From: Lentisphaerae bacterium GWF2_49_21
GTDB taxonomy: Bacteria; Verrucomicrobiota; Lentisphaeria; Victivallales; GWF2-50-93
Direction: 5' to 3'
Assembly (NCBI GenBank): GCA_001804805.1
Contig: MHBH01000009.1
Span: 1 to 55,825 of the forward strand
Length of the DNA: 55,825 nt
The translations under genes and the position numbers were made by a program. Below the pieces are notes generated by a model, which made no database searches, was not told the origin of the DNA, and saw only the letters and a list, made by a program, of their open reading frames with translations. Shown one piece after another: positions 1 to 8,180 of the stretch (the first letter of the stretch is position 1; each line of letters opens with the position of its first letter).

Positions 1-27
1 AAAAACAGAAAAATCCAAGAACAAGAG

Positions 28-158
28 TTCACCACTAATTCACACTAATTTTACACTAACGAATATCTGCTGCGAATTTGCGCTTGCAGCAAGAGCAAAT
101 TCGCAGCAATTTTGTATTTTAATTCTTGTTAGTGCCTTGTTAGTGCCGATTAGTGGTT
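28..158. repeat. Large imperfect inverted repeat with inner hairpin
   Basis: The core is a perfect 14-bp stem, TGCTGCGAATTTGC at 68-81 and its complement at 95-108, with a second small stem (CTTG/CAAG) in the loop. The outer arms are short repeats of the ACTAA/CACTAAC kind at 28-60, mirrored as TTAGTG-type repeats at 122-158. It lies downstream of the reductase gene ending at 218 and holds no open frame that I would call a gene. It may be an intergenic palindromic repeat or a transcript-end structure; no T-tract is present to call it an intrinsic terminator. Confidence 0.6.
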
Positions 159-217
159 GAGAAATATTATGTGGAAATTGAGTATTGGATATTGGGTGTT
201 CATTAAACTCCTTGGCA

Positions 218-937
218 TTAAATAACAAGACCGCCGTTTATTGCGATGACCTGGCCATGTATGTATGTGCTGTCGGAACCGCAGAGGAAACTTACCACGC
301 CTGCAACTTCTTCAGGCGAACCGGCTCTTTTCAGCGGAATCATGGGGAGAATCTTATCTATTGGAAGATCGGCGGTCATGTCTGTCTCAATGAATCCCGG
401 CGCAACGGCATTGACCAATATGCCTTTTTTACCGACTTCCTTGGCCAGCGCCTTGACCACGCCTATTAGAGCCGCCTTGGAAGCGGAATAATTGACTTGT
501 CCAGGCTGTCCAACCTGGCCTGATGCGCTGGCAATGACGATGATGCGTCCGCTCTTACGTGCAATCATTTGGAAAAGCAATGGATGAATGGTGTTGTAAA
601 ATCCGTCAAGATTGGTGTGGACGACATCGTCCCATTCTCCCGGAGTCATGAAAACCATGAGGTTGTCCCGGGAAATTCCGGCGTTGTACACGAAAATATC
701 GGGGGCGCTTTCACCAAAGAAACCTGTCAATGCGTCAGCTGCCGCTTTACGGTCCTGAATGTCAAAAACCAGTCCGTTGAATTTCCGCCCCAGGTTTCCT
801 ACTTCGCTTTTCAGCGGGTCCAAAGCTGCGATATCCTTGCGGCATGTGGCGACGATATCATAGCCGTCAGTGGCAAGACGAAGCGCAATCTTGCGCCCGA
901 TGCCACGGCTCCCTCCGATGACCAATGCCGTTTTCAT
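218..937 (-). CDS. SDR-family 3-oxoacyl-ACP reductase-like protein (FabG-like)
   Basis: 239 residues, the usual length for a classical short-chain dehydrogenase. The cofactor loop GGSRGIG is at residues 8-14, NAG at 85-87, the structural Asn at 109, and the catalytic Ser (137/139), Tyr150 and Lys154 (YxxxK) are all present. The C-terminus has the GGLVI form seen in FabG-type enzymes. The expected reaction is NADPH-dependent reduction of a beta-keto group, on acyl-ACP if it is a true FabG. The gene lies 92 bp downstream of a polysaccharide deacetylase gene on the same strand and is probably co-transcribed. No acyl carrier protein or ketosynthase is visible in the window, so the substrate is open; another SDR activity is possible. 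Confidence 0.85.
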   Translation of the reverse strand: MKTALVIGGSRGIGRKIALRLATDGYDIVATCRKDIAALDPLKSEVGNLGRKFNGLVFDIQDRKAAADALTGFFGESAPDIFVYNAGISRDNLMVFMTPGEWDDVVHTNLDGFYNTIHPLLFQMIARKSGRIIVIASASGQVGQPGQVNYSASKAALIGVVKALAKEVGKKGILVNAVAPGFIETDMTADLPIDKILPMIPLKRAGSPEEVAGVVSFLCGSDSTYIHGQVIAINGGLVI

Positions 938-1029
938 AAGGATATGATTCGCCCCCTCTTAGAATTTCAGAATGGAAAGCAGAGGGACAATCTACTCCCC
1001 CCGAATGATTTATCAAGCGTGTTTTCTGG

Positions 1030-1653
1030 TCAAAACGAGCTGAACAGGATGTCCGGGCGGAGGAATTCGTAGCCTTTGGCGCTTGCATGCTGGATGATAT
1101 CCTCAACCACGCCAGGAGTATTGGGACAGCGGTCATGAAGCAATATCACGACGCCGGGTTTCAACAGGCGTTTTACACGTTCCACCACTTTTCCTGAATT
1201 GTTTGAAGACGTATCATATGAACGCAGGCTCCAACCCATCACTTTATACCCAGCTTTTTTCACGGCTTTTGCCACCATAGGATTGCCAACCCCGTAGGGT
1301 GGACGGAACCATTGCACTTGTCCCCCGGTTACATTGCTTATGGTTTCCGCGTTTTTCTTTAGGTCAAGGAGCATTTTAGCCGAAGAAAAAAAGGGGAACC
1401 ACAGGGTGTGCGTAAAAGAATGGTTGCCTATAAGGTGACCTTCATGGGCAGTCCTGGCCAATATTTCTTCATTCCCTGAAATGTTGCGGCCGATCACAAA
1501 GAAGGCAGCCTGTACGTTATGTTTTTTCAGCACATCCAAAATTGCGGGAGTCTGTGGACAAGGCCCATCATCAAATGTCAAAGACACTACTTTCTTGTCA
1601 GTTTTTACTTCACGGCAGGTCTCGAGATAGTTGATGGGGAATTTGATTTTCAT
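1030..1653 (-). CDS. Polysaccharide deacetylase (NodB domain)
   Basis: 207 residues forming little more than one NodB homology domain. Motif 1 is TFDDG with Asp28/Asp29, motif 2 is HSFTH with metal-ligand His78 and His82, motif 3 is FRPPYG at about 116-121, and the late ILLHDR motif is present. All metal-binding and catalytic positions expected for a CE4-type de-N-acetylase can be seen. No signal peptide is visible, which is unusual for a wall-acting enzyme and suggests a cytoplasmic substrate or a membrane-face role. It is the first gene of a two-gene minus-strand unit with the SDR reductase. The substrate cannot be told from sequence. Confidence 0.88.
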   Translation of the reverse strand: MKIKFPINYLETCREVKTDKKVVSLTFDDGPCPQTPAILDVLKKHNVQAAFFVIGRNISGNEEILARTAHEGHLIGNHSFTHTLWFPFFSSAKMLLDLKKNAETISNVTGGQVQWFRPPYGVGNPMVAKAVKKAGYKVMGWSLRSYDTSSNNSGKVVERVKRLLKPGVVILLHDRCPNTPGVVEDIIQHASAKGYEFLRPDILFSSF

Positions 1654-1859
1654 ACTGGTGGAAAGTTAGCTAGAAGTTGAATATAAATCAAGTATTTCAA
1701 GTTAAAAACACCGGCTTTACAGATCCAAGTCCAACTTTGTCCAATTTTTGACAAGAAAACGGTTGAAGACGGGATAAATGGTAAAAGCTTGCTTTATTTT
1801 CCGGGCTCTTTACGCATGAAATTTACTTCTATGTCGTATCAGGTTTCGCTAATATGAAT

Positions 1860-3206
1860 TTATTTCCCCCTGATGCAATATAGGTTCTTATAGCCTCTGA
1901 TGAAGAGCTCCTTGCCGGCCACTGCCGGTGATGCGATAATCCCGTCATCAAGCTTGTTGCTGGAGAGAACTTCGAATTTCGGACCAAGCTTCAGGACAAC
2001 AGTCAGGCCATCCTTTCCCGGCACATAGAGATTTCCTCCTGCGGCAACAGGAGATGCAAATACGTTCTTGATGTTTTCGAGCTTGCTGGCATACTGCACC
2101 TTGCCTGTCGCGGCATCGGCGCAGGTCAGGAAACCGTCATTCGTCTTAATATAGTAAAGCAGTCCGCCACTCAGCACAGGAGAAGGAACATACGGGGTTT
2201 CCTTCTTGCACTCCCATGCAACTGCCTCAGCCTTGCCTGTGAGATCGCCTGAAGCGGCCGCAAGCTTGATCGCCAGCAGTGCATTTCCGCGGAATCCGCT
2301 CATGCAGAACACCAGGTTGCCATCCGTCAGGGGACAGGGTATCACGTTGGCGGTCATACCACCGATTTCCCAGAGGACTGAGCCGTCAGCCGGATTATAG
2401 CTGCGGATGCGCTTGGTGGCTGAAACGACGATCTGCTTCTTGTCGCCCTGCTGGATCACGAGAGGTGTGGCCCAGGATGTGGCTTCGTCACGTTTGACGC
2501 GCCATTTCTCCTCGCCGGACTTCCGGTCCAGTGCAACAATGAATGATGCTCCTTCGAAATCCTGGTTTATGATCAGCAGGTCCCCGCAAAAAACCGGAGA
2601 CACGCCTTCGCCGAAATTCGCCCTGGTCTTGAAGGCGCCGAGATTCTTGCTCCACTTGATTTCGCCGTCGAGGGTCATGACATAAAGTCCGTATGATCCG
2701 AAATAGGCATATAGGAGTTCACCATCAGTTATCGGAGATCCGGAAGCCCAACTGCCGTCGGCATGTGTTCCTGCCAGCGGAGCTTGTTCGCAAACCGTCT
2801 TCTGCCATAGCACACTGCCATCGCTGCGTTTCAGGGCCATGACCATGAACTGGAGCACCTTGTCCGGAACATGGGCTCCTTTGCGGGCGAATTCAGGTAT
2901 GTCGTTCACTGCAGCCTTGACCTTTTCAGGATCCACCGCGGTGGCGGTCGGTAAAGCCGTCGTAATGAAGATGCGGTCTTTCCAGATGATCGGCGACGAG
3001 CGGCCGCTTCCGGGGATGGCAGTTTTCCAGGCAATATTGCTTTCTTCCGACCAGGAAACCGGCGGGTTCGCATCCGGAGAGGCCTCACCGGTTGCGGTCG
3101 GACCACGCCACTGCGGCCAGTCGGACACAGGCGCATCGGCGGCGCCAGCTGTCATTGCAAGGATGCAGGCAATAGAGAATATCGCAAGACATTTTTTGGA
3201 ATTCAT
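1860..3206 (-). CDS. Secreted PQQ-like beta-propeller protein (BamB-like)
   Basis: 448 residues. Residues 1-22 form a signal peptide (Lys-rich start, hydrophobic core, Ala-x-Ala-type end). The mature start carries WPQWRGP, the hallmark of PQQ_2/BamB-like propellers in PVC bacteria, followed by repeated blades of the form 'DG..LW' and 'TGK' (for example SDGSVLWQ, GEIKWSK, SGEEKWR, DGSVLWE, TGKVQYA). These folds often do not bind PQQ, and no pqq biosynthesis gene is in view, so I do not call it a quinoprotein dehydrogenase. A good ribosome site (AGAAGGG) lies about 9 bp before the ATG. It is one of five such proteins in the first 26 kb and the only one on the minus strand. Confidence 0.85.
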   Translation of the reverse strand: MNSKKCLAIFSIACILAMTAGAADAPVSDWPQWRGPTATGEASPDANPPVSWSEESNIAWKTAIPGSGRSSPIIWKDRIFITTALPTATAVDPEKVKAAVNDIPEFARKGAHVPDKVLQFMVMALKRSDGSVLWQKTVCEQAPLAGTHADGSWASGSPITDGELLYAYFGSYGLYVMTLDGEIKWSKNLGAFKTRANFGEGVSPVFCGDLLIINQDFEGASFIVALDRKSGEEKWRVKRDEATSWATPLVIQQGDKKQIVVSATKRIRSYNPADGSVLWEIGGMTANVIPCPLTDGNLVFCMSGFRGNALLAIKLAAASGDLTGKAEAVAWECKKETPYVPSPVLSGGLLYYIKTNDGFLTCADAATGKVQYASKLENIKNVFASPVAAGGNLYVPGKDGLTVVLKLGPKFEVLSSNKLDDGIIASPAVAGKELFIRGYKNLYCIRGK

Positions 3207-3250
3207 AATTAATACCCTTCTAATTTACATAGTTCTTGATTATCCATGAT

Positions 3251-3279
3251 GATCGGACCAGTGTTTCACCGGTTCGATC
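3251..3279 (-). terminator. Stem-loop overlapping the end of the unknown gene
   Basis: GATCGGACCAGTG at 3251-3263 pairs imperfectly with CACCGGTTCGATC at 3267-3279 around a 3-nt loop. It overlaps the stop codon of the gene ending at 3266 and precedes the PQQ-like gene starting at 3206. No T-run follows on the minus strand, so it may protect the mRNA end or act in pausing rather than terminate by itself. Confidence 0.35.
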
Positions 3280-3748
3280 TATCTGTCTCGGTATGTTTTG
3301 TTCGATATATAAATTCATAGACCCCCATGCCAAGTCTTAAACAATCCTCACAATCCTTTGGCTTGTCTCCGGAATAGATTGACTGCACAATCAATGTACG
3401 TTCAGGAATTGTTTCAAAGCAAATTTCTATTCCGTGTCCTTTCCAAGCTTCACCAATCTGATGTACTTCGCAGATTCTACGACCTATAAAACAGTCATAA
3501 ACCGGATAAGAGACGATCATGTATCCATTTTGGTTTGTGATTTCAGGCAATACCTCTAACAAATAGATTCCAAGATACTCTCCGCCAATTTCTCCTTGTA
3601 TTGCAAAAACACCCTTGTCGGTTTGCAGGTAAACAACATTAAATTCTGGATCCACTATGTTTACACGAATCTCCTTGACCACAGCGCCAATCATTTTTTT
3701 GATAAGCGCCATTGACTCTTTGATATAAATATTATAATCGGTTTCCAT
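3266..3748 (-). CDS. Protein of unknown function (160 aa)
   Basis: I do not recognise a family. The open frame extends further upstream but would overlap the 2Fe-2S protein gene. The ATG at 3748 (protein starting METDYNIYIKES) leaves a 28-bp gap and is preferred. The product is mostly alternating hydrophobic/charged beta-like segments with no signal peptide or membrane segment, and near its C-terminus has a short Cys pair (DCEDC). Position suggests translation from the same message as the ferredoxin-like gene upstream. It could be an accessory protein of that gene, but this is only proximity. Confidence 0.55.
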   Translation of the reverse strand: METDYNIYIKESMALIKKMIGAVVKEIRVNIVDPEFNVVYLQTDKGVFAIQGEIGGEYLGIYLLEVLPEITNQNGYMIVSYPVYDCFIGRRICEVHQIGEAWKGHGIEICFETIPERTLIVQSIYSGDKPKDCEDCLRLGMGVYEFIYRTKHTETDRSNR

Positions 3749-3776
3749 AATTCTTCTCACGTAACATATGGATGTC

Positions 3777-4103
3777 TTATCCGCAGCAGTCGTTTTTGCT
3801 TGAGCAACATGAATTGGATTTGGAATTTTTCTTAAGCTCATTAAATTCCTGCAGGCGGATTTTCCGCAACAGCTTAAGATCGTCACGGGATATGACAATA
3901 TTCATCCCGGATTTAGGTTTTGTAGAACATGCAAATTTCTGCTTGCCGTTGATTTCCACGACACAGCTCCTGCAACAACCATCCGCCTTTCCGCTTTTAT
4001 TGCAGGGATTTAGGATTTTGATCCTGGCCCTGTCAGCCAAATCGACAATATTCATGTCACTTGAAAGCACCTTGATATATTTCCCGTCGATCATGACCTG
4101 CAT
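3777..4103 (-). CDS. Small 2Fe-2S ferredoxin-domain protein with Cys-rich tail
   Basis: 108 residues. The N-terminal half looks like the plant-type/NuoG-type 2Fe-2S fold: an MQVMIDGKYIKV beta-hairpin start and a cysteine pattern PCNKSGKADGCCRSC, then FACST, giving four candidate cluster ligands. The last 15 residues are a second Cys cluster (SCCSSKNDCC), which could bind a metal or link to a partner. It is soluble, with no signal peptide, and transcribed divergently from the PQQ-like gene at 4496. The predicted role is one-electron transfer in the cytoplasm; the partner is unknown. It may serve the nearby iron-sulfur genes or the unknown gene immediately downstream. Confidence 0.7.
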   Translation of the reverse strand: MQVMIDGKYIKVLSSDMNIVDLADRARIKILNPCNKSGKADGCCRSCVVEINGKQKFACSTKPKSGMNIVISRDDLKLLRKIRLQEFNELKKNSKSNSCCSSKNDCCG

Positions 4104-4495
4104 GTTGATTCCTTTTCCTGAGGATAAAAGCGTCCAATGAATTATTATTTCAAATATTTATGAAGCTAATTGCAGTTTTATTTATGTCAAGTCTTGTTAA
4201 ATATGATCTGCTTATAGTGGATGCACGTGAAAAGCAGCCGGGATTCGAGCAAGTCTCTGTTTTCCACATTATTATTCAGGCAAGGATAATTTTCCAATCA
4301 GGGGCGGCTTGGACAATCGATTAAAAACTGATAGTAAATAAAACCCGCTAATTCTTTCATTGGAGAATTATTTTCCGTTGAGAAAGTGATATATTTAGAT
4401 GATATACAAGGAATTCCGGAAATAAAGGAAAACATACAATGAATTGCATGCTGTGGAAGATGGGAATTATATTCAAAGCCGCTGGAGGAGCAAGA
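4104..4495. other. Divergent intergenic region
   Basis: 392 bp between two divergent units, AT-rich, without a convincing gene. A small stem, AATTCT/AGAATT, occurs near 4350-4369. A weak promoter-like pair toward the plus-strand PQQ gene is TTGAGA (4378-4383) and TATACA (4403-4408), but the 19-bp spacer is long. I recognise no riboswitch. Confidence 0.4.
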
Positions 4496-5740
4496 ATGAA
4501 AAGAAACGTGATGGGGCTGGTGTTGACAGTTCTGGCTCTGGCGGTTTGCTCTGCAATGGGCGAAGATGCTGTGAAGGTTGCTGACTGGCCAGGTTTCCGT
4601 GGAGCTGGTGCTCTGGCGGTTGCTGCAGATGCGAATACTGCCGTCGCATGGGATGTAAAAAGCGGAAAGGGCATACTCTGGAAGGCGGATCTTGCGCTTC
4701 CCGGTTCTGGCTCGGTGATTGTCTCAGGAACAAATGTGATCGCCTCAGGAGCCACCGGAACTGAGGGAGGAATCTTCTGCTTCGACATCAAGACCGGAAA
4801 ACCTCTCTGGAAGGGAAGCATCCCGCTGAAAGGCAAACCTGAGGTCTTCGAAGAGGAAACGACTACATTTGCGCCGGCCACGCCTGTGACCGACGGCAAG
4901 CGCGTGTTCGCCGTCTTCGCAACCGGCGCCATCTCCGCATTCAACATGGATGGCACGGCTGCCTGGACCGCGGATCTGGGAGTCCCGGAAATTACCTACG
5001 GATACGTTTCTTCCCCGGTGATCTACAAGAATACTTTGATTGTGCAGCACGACCAGAGCGACGAGAAGGCGGCCCTTGTCGCTTTCGATACGCAGACCGG
5101 AAAGGAAGCCTGGCGCATGAAGCGTTCCATGGGCGCTTCCTGGTGTTCTCCAATCGTGATAGAAACTTCCAAAGGTCCTCAGATCATCCTCGTGTCATGC
5201 GGCGGAGTGTCCTCCTATGATCCGAAGGATGGACGCGAGATCTGGATCGTGAAGAGAGAGAGCTCCGACATCGTATCTTCCCCCGCCTTTGTAAATGGAC
5301 TGGTCATTGCGACGCTGGGCACTAAAGGAACGTTGGCAATCCGTCCTGATGGTGCAGGCGATGTTACAAAGACGCATGTTGCTTGGAAAAACGACGATGC
5401 CGGCGCCGAGGTCGCTTCACCGGTCGTCAGCGGCGACTGCGTGTTTGTGGTTTCAACTTCAGCACTCTGCCTCAACTTGGCCGACGGCAAGAAAATTGGG
5501 GAAAAGGAACTTGAAGGACAGTTCTATTCCTCGCCCGTCGTTGCAGGAGGGAAGCTTTATCTTATCAACCGTGAAGGAGAGGTGACGATCCTAAAGGCCG
5601 ACAAGACACTGGAAGCCGTTGGCAAGGCCTCCTTCGGTGAACATTTAGATGCCACGCCAGCAGTATCCGGTGGTTTCCTGTTCGTGAGAACCCTGAAGAA
5701 GCTGTTGTGCATTGGTCCGGCATCGCCGTCCAAACCGTGA
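4496..5740 (+). CDS. Secreted PQQ-like beta-propeller protein
   Basis: 414 residues from the ATG at 4496. An upstream in-frame ATG at 4439 exists, but GGAGGAG (4483-4489) sits just before 4496, and that start opens a clean signal peptide (MKRNVMGLVLTVLALAVCS, then Ala-Met-Gly). The mature protein begins with a WPGFRG variant of the WPQWRG motif, followed by blades such as TGKPLWKG, DGTAAWTA, TGKEAWR, DGREIWI and DGKKIGE. It is expected in the periplasm. It is the first gene of a unit with the PEP-mutase-family enzyme, which starts 36 bp after its stop. The function is unknown; a ligand-binding or scaffolding propeller is as likely as a redox enzyme. Confidence 0.85.
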   Translation: MKRNVMGLVLTVLALAVCSAMGEDAVKVADWPGFRGAGALAVAADANTAVAWDVKSGKGILWKADLALPGSGSVIVSGTNVIASGATGTEGGIFCFDIKTGKPLWKGSIPLKGKPEVFEEETTTFAPATPVTDGKRVFAVFATGAISAFNMDGTAAWTADLGVPEITYGYVSSPVIYKNTLIVQHDQSDEKAALVAFDTQTGKEAWRMKRSMGASWCSPIVIETSKGPQIILVSCGGVSSYDPKDGREIWIVKRESSDIVSSPAFVNGLVIATLGTKGTLAIRPDGAGDVTKTHVAWKNDDAGAEVASPVVSGDCVFVVSTSALCLNLADGKKIGEKELEGQFYSSPVVAGGKLYLINREGEVTILKADKTLEAVGKASFGEHLDATPAVSGGFLFVRTLKKLLCIGPASPSKP

Positions 5741-5776
5741 AGTTTTAATATTCAGTAGCCTATGGAGGCAGTAAAA

Positions 5777-6628
5777 ATGAGCAAGGCGAAAATTCTTAAA
5801 GACATGATTTCTTCAGGCAGGACATTGGTAATGCCCGACGCTTATGATCCGCTTTCGGCAATGATCATCGAGCAGATGGGTTTTTCCGCAGTGCAATGTT
5901 CCGGCTACAGCATTGCGATTGCAGAGGGGCTGGCAGAGCCCGATCTGGATTTTGAAAGGAACTTGGCCGTTACAGCAGAGATAGTCAAAGCTGTAAGCGT
6001 CCCAGTCATGGCCGATGGAGAAGACGGGTTCGATGATATTGTCCTGACGATAAAGGCCTACATGAAAGCTGGAGTAGCTGGAATTAACATCGAGGATCAG
6101 GTGATTGCCGCATCTTCCGGTTCCGCCATCAAGAAGGTGATTGATAGAGAGGCGGCTGTAGCAAAAATCAGGGAAGCCAGAAAAACCGCGGTGTCGGAAG
6201 GAACTCCGGATTTGCTGATCAATGCAAGGACTGATGCGTTGCTTGCCGCCGAATCGAGATCGGCGGGACTGAAGGAATCCATCGTGCGCTGCAATATGTT
6301 TTTAGCAGCTGGAGCCGATCTGGCATTTGTCACCAATGTCGCTTCCATTGAAGAAGTGAAAACACTGGTCAAGGATGTGTCCGGACCTGTCAGCATTGCA
6401 GCCGGCCTGCCATATAACATTAATAATTTTTCCATAAAGGAACTGCAGGATTGCGGCGTAGCCAGGGTGAGTCTTCCCAGCATTGCAATACAGACGTCAA
6501 TCGCAGCCCTCGCAAGGACATTGAAGATGATCAAGGAGACCGGGGAATTTACCGAACTTGGCAACAATGGACTCTTATGTCGCAAGGAAGATCTTGCCAC
6601 GTTGGCAAATAAGAAATCCCAGCACTAA
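5777..6628 (+). CDS. PEP mutase / isocitrate lyase family C-C or C-P lyase
   Basis: 283 residues. The ATG at 5777 is chosen over 5762 because TGGAGG (5763-5768) is placed correctly only for it. The protein is a TIM barrel of the PEP phosphomutase/isocitrate lyase superfamily: LVMPDAYDPLSA at the N-terminus, CSGYSIA, metal-binding acidic segment MADGEDGF, and INIEDQ. The KKCGH catalytic loop of isocitrate lyase is absent, so it is not that enzyme. Oxaloacetate decarboxylase, 2-methylisocitrate lyase-like and phosphonate-related activities are possible; no other phosphonate genes are visible. Its 3' end overlaps the next gene's predicted start by 71 bp, suggesting translational coupling. It is cytoplasmic and sits between genes for exported propellers. 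Confidence 0.82.
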   Translation: MSKAKILKDMISSGRTLVMPDAYDPLSAMIIEQMGFSAVQCSGYSIAIAEGLAEPDLDFERNLAVTAEIVKAVSVPVMADGEDGFDDIVLTIKAYMKAGVAGINIEDQVIAASSGSAIKKVIDREAAVAKIREARKTAVSEGTPDLLINARTDALLAAESRSAGLKESIVRCNMFLAAGADLAFVTNVASIEEVKTLVKDVSGPVSIAAGLPYNINNFSIKELQDCGVARVSLPSIAIQTSIAALARTLKMIKETGEFTELGNNGLLCRKEDLATLANKKSQH

Positions 6629-8171
6629 AAAGGTTGAACCAGTGGTGGAAGAAAACAAATCAAATTTCAAAATAATCTTTCTCCCGGCGGCAGTTACAAT
6701 CGCACTGATCTGCATGGGGACTTACTGGCAGCTTGGAATCAAATATCCAATGCTTTCCCCCAGGCTTTCAGGAGAGGACGGAGCTCCGAAAAAGATAGAC
6801 GTCAAGAAAACAGAGCCACAGCCCTTTGCGAAACCTGACAACACCAAGGAAAATGTGAAGGAAGCTGTCACCGAAACAAATCAGGATATGCCTGCGCCTT
6901 TTAAGAAATCAGATGTCATCCGCACAATGCCCGATGGAGCGAAGATTGAACAGGGCAAAGGAAAGCCGGGACAGACGAAGGAATCATGGCCTTGTTTCCG
7001 TGGCGCCGGAAGAGATGCGACAAGTAGCAGTTCCGTGGAACTCTCCCGTGTCTGGTCTGCGGACGGACCTCCTGTCGTCTGGGAGCTGGAGCTTGGTCAG
7101 GGATATGCAGGAGCGGCAGTCCGTGATGGGCGGGTCTACATATTTGATTATGACGAGAAGGGTAAGCGCGACGCAATCAGATGCATTTCATCCGACAATG
7201 CCGAGGAGATTTGGAGATATTCATATCCGGTGGAAATCAAGCGCAACCATGGGATCAGCCGTTCTGTTGTCGCACTGGATGGGCCTCTCCTCATCGCGAT
7301 CAGTCCGAAATGCCAGGTGACATGCCTCAATGCGGAGACAGGCGCTTTCCAGTGGCGCATGGATCTTGTGGAGCAGTTCGGTACTACTGTGCCAAACTGG
7401 TATGCCGGACAATGCCCTCTGGTTGAGAATGGGAGATTGATCCTGGCTCCAGGAGGCCCAGATGTGCTGTTGATGGCAGTTGACTGCGCTTCCGGAAATA
7501 TTATTTGGAAGACCCCGAATCCGCATGGTTCAAAGATGAGCCATTCAAGTGTCGTGCCGATGACATACAAGGGCAAACAGACATATGTCTATTCCGGATC
7601 CAAGGGAGTTGTCGGGGTATCGGCCACCGATGGCAGCATCATCTGGGAGACGGACCAGTTCAAATGGCATACAATAGCGCCTTCGCCGATTTCCGTCTCC
7701 GAGGACCGTGTGCTTTTCACAGCGGGCTATGGCAGCGACTCAAAGCTCGCGAAACTTGTGGAATCCGAAGGCAAGGTCAAGGTGGAAATAATAAAGACCA
7801 TGAAGCCGAAGGAATTCGGCGTCGAACAGCATTCCCCCATCCTGTACAAGGGCAATATCTATGCGGTGCTTCCAAAGCCGCGACAGGAACTTGTATGCAT
7901 GGATACCGATCTCAAGGAGATTTGGGCGAGTGGCTCACAGAACAAGTTCGGTATCGGTCCCTGGATGATCGCCGGCGGAATGATCTTCGTGATGGACGAC
8001 GAGGGAACGCTGACCGCAGTTGAAGCGACAACCAAGGGCTTCAACCAGATTGCCAGGGCAAAGGTCCTCCCCGGTCCTGATTCATGGGGGCCGCTGGTCC
8101 TTGTGGACGGCAAGCTGTTTGTCAGGGATCTCAATATGATGAAATGTCTGGACGTCTCAAAAAAGAAGTGA
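6558..8171 (+). CDS. Membrane-anchored PQQ-like beta-propeller protein
   Basis: 537 residues from the ATG at 6558. That start overlaps the previous gene by 71 bp; in-frame GTG codons at 6642 and 6645, just after the previous stop, are credible alternatives that would remove 28-29 residues. Residues 38-60 form one membrane segment (FLPAAVTIALICMGTYW), followed by a Lys/Pro/Glu-rich linker to about 145. The propeller domain then opens with WPCFRGAG and carries blades such as AEEIWRYS, TGAFQWRM, SGNIIWKT and DGSIIWET. The GQCPLVENG segment resembles one in the PQQ-like protein at 25104. It is probably an inner-membrane protein with a periplasmic propeller. Confidence 0.83.
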   Translation: MATMDSYVARKILPRWQIRNPSTKKVEPVVEENKSNFKIIFLPAAVTIALICMGTYWQLGIKYPMLSPRLSGEDGAPKKIDVKKTEPQPFAKPDNTKENVKEAVTETNQDMPAPFKKSDVIRTMPDGAKIEQGKGKPGQTKESWPCFRGAGRDATSSSSVELSRVWSADGPPVVWELELGQGYAGAAVRDGRVYIFDYDEKGKRDAIRCISSDNAEEIWRYSYPVEIKRNHGISRSVVALDGPLLIAISPKCQVTCLNAETGAFQWRMDLVEQFGTTVPNWYAGQCPLVENGRLILAPGGPDVLLMAVDCASGNIIWKTPNPHGSKMSHSSVVPMTYKGKQTYVYSGSKGVVGVSATDGSIIWETDQFKWHTIAPSPISVSEDRVLFTAGYGSDSKLAKLVESEGKVKVEIIKTMKPKEFGVEQHSPILYKGNIYAVLPKPRQELVCMDTDLKEIWASGSQNKFGIGPWMIAGGMIFVMDDEGTLTAVEATTKGFNQIARAKVLPGPDSWGPLVLVDGKLFVRDLNMMKCLDVSKKK

Positions 8172-8180
8172 GGAATTCCA

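Noticed and set aside
867-1136. Open frames opposite or within the reductase and deacetylase genes
   Set aside because: They overlap well-supported genes in other frames and lack domains or ribosome sites.
1747-1780. TTGACA-type promoter on the plus strand
   Set aside because: There is no plus-strand gene downstream; the -10 match is poor, and the region lies between minus-strand genes.
1860-3206. PQQ-like proteins as genuine quinoprotein alcohol dehydrogenases
   Set aside because: They show BamB-type blades with a WPQWRG start, but I could not point to the acidic catalytic and metal-binding residues or the disulfide of quinoprotein dehydrogenases, and no pqq genes are in view.
5777-6628. 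Isocitrate lyase of the glyoxylate shunt
   Set aside because: The KKCGH catalytic loop is absent and the protein is far shorter than isocitrate lyase.
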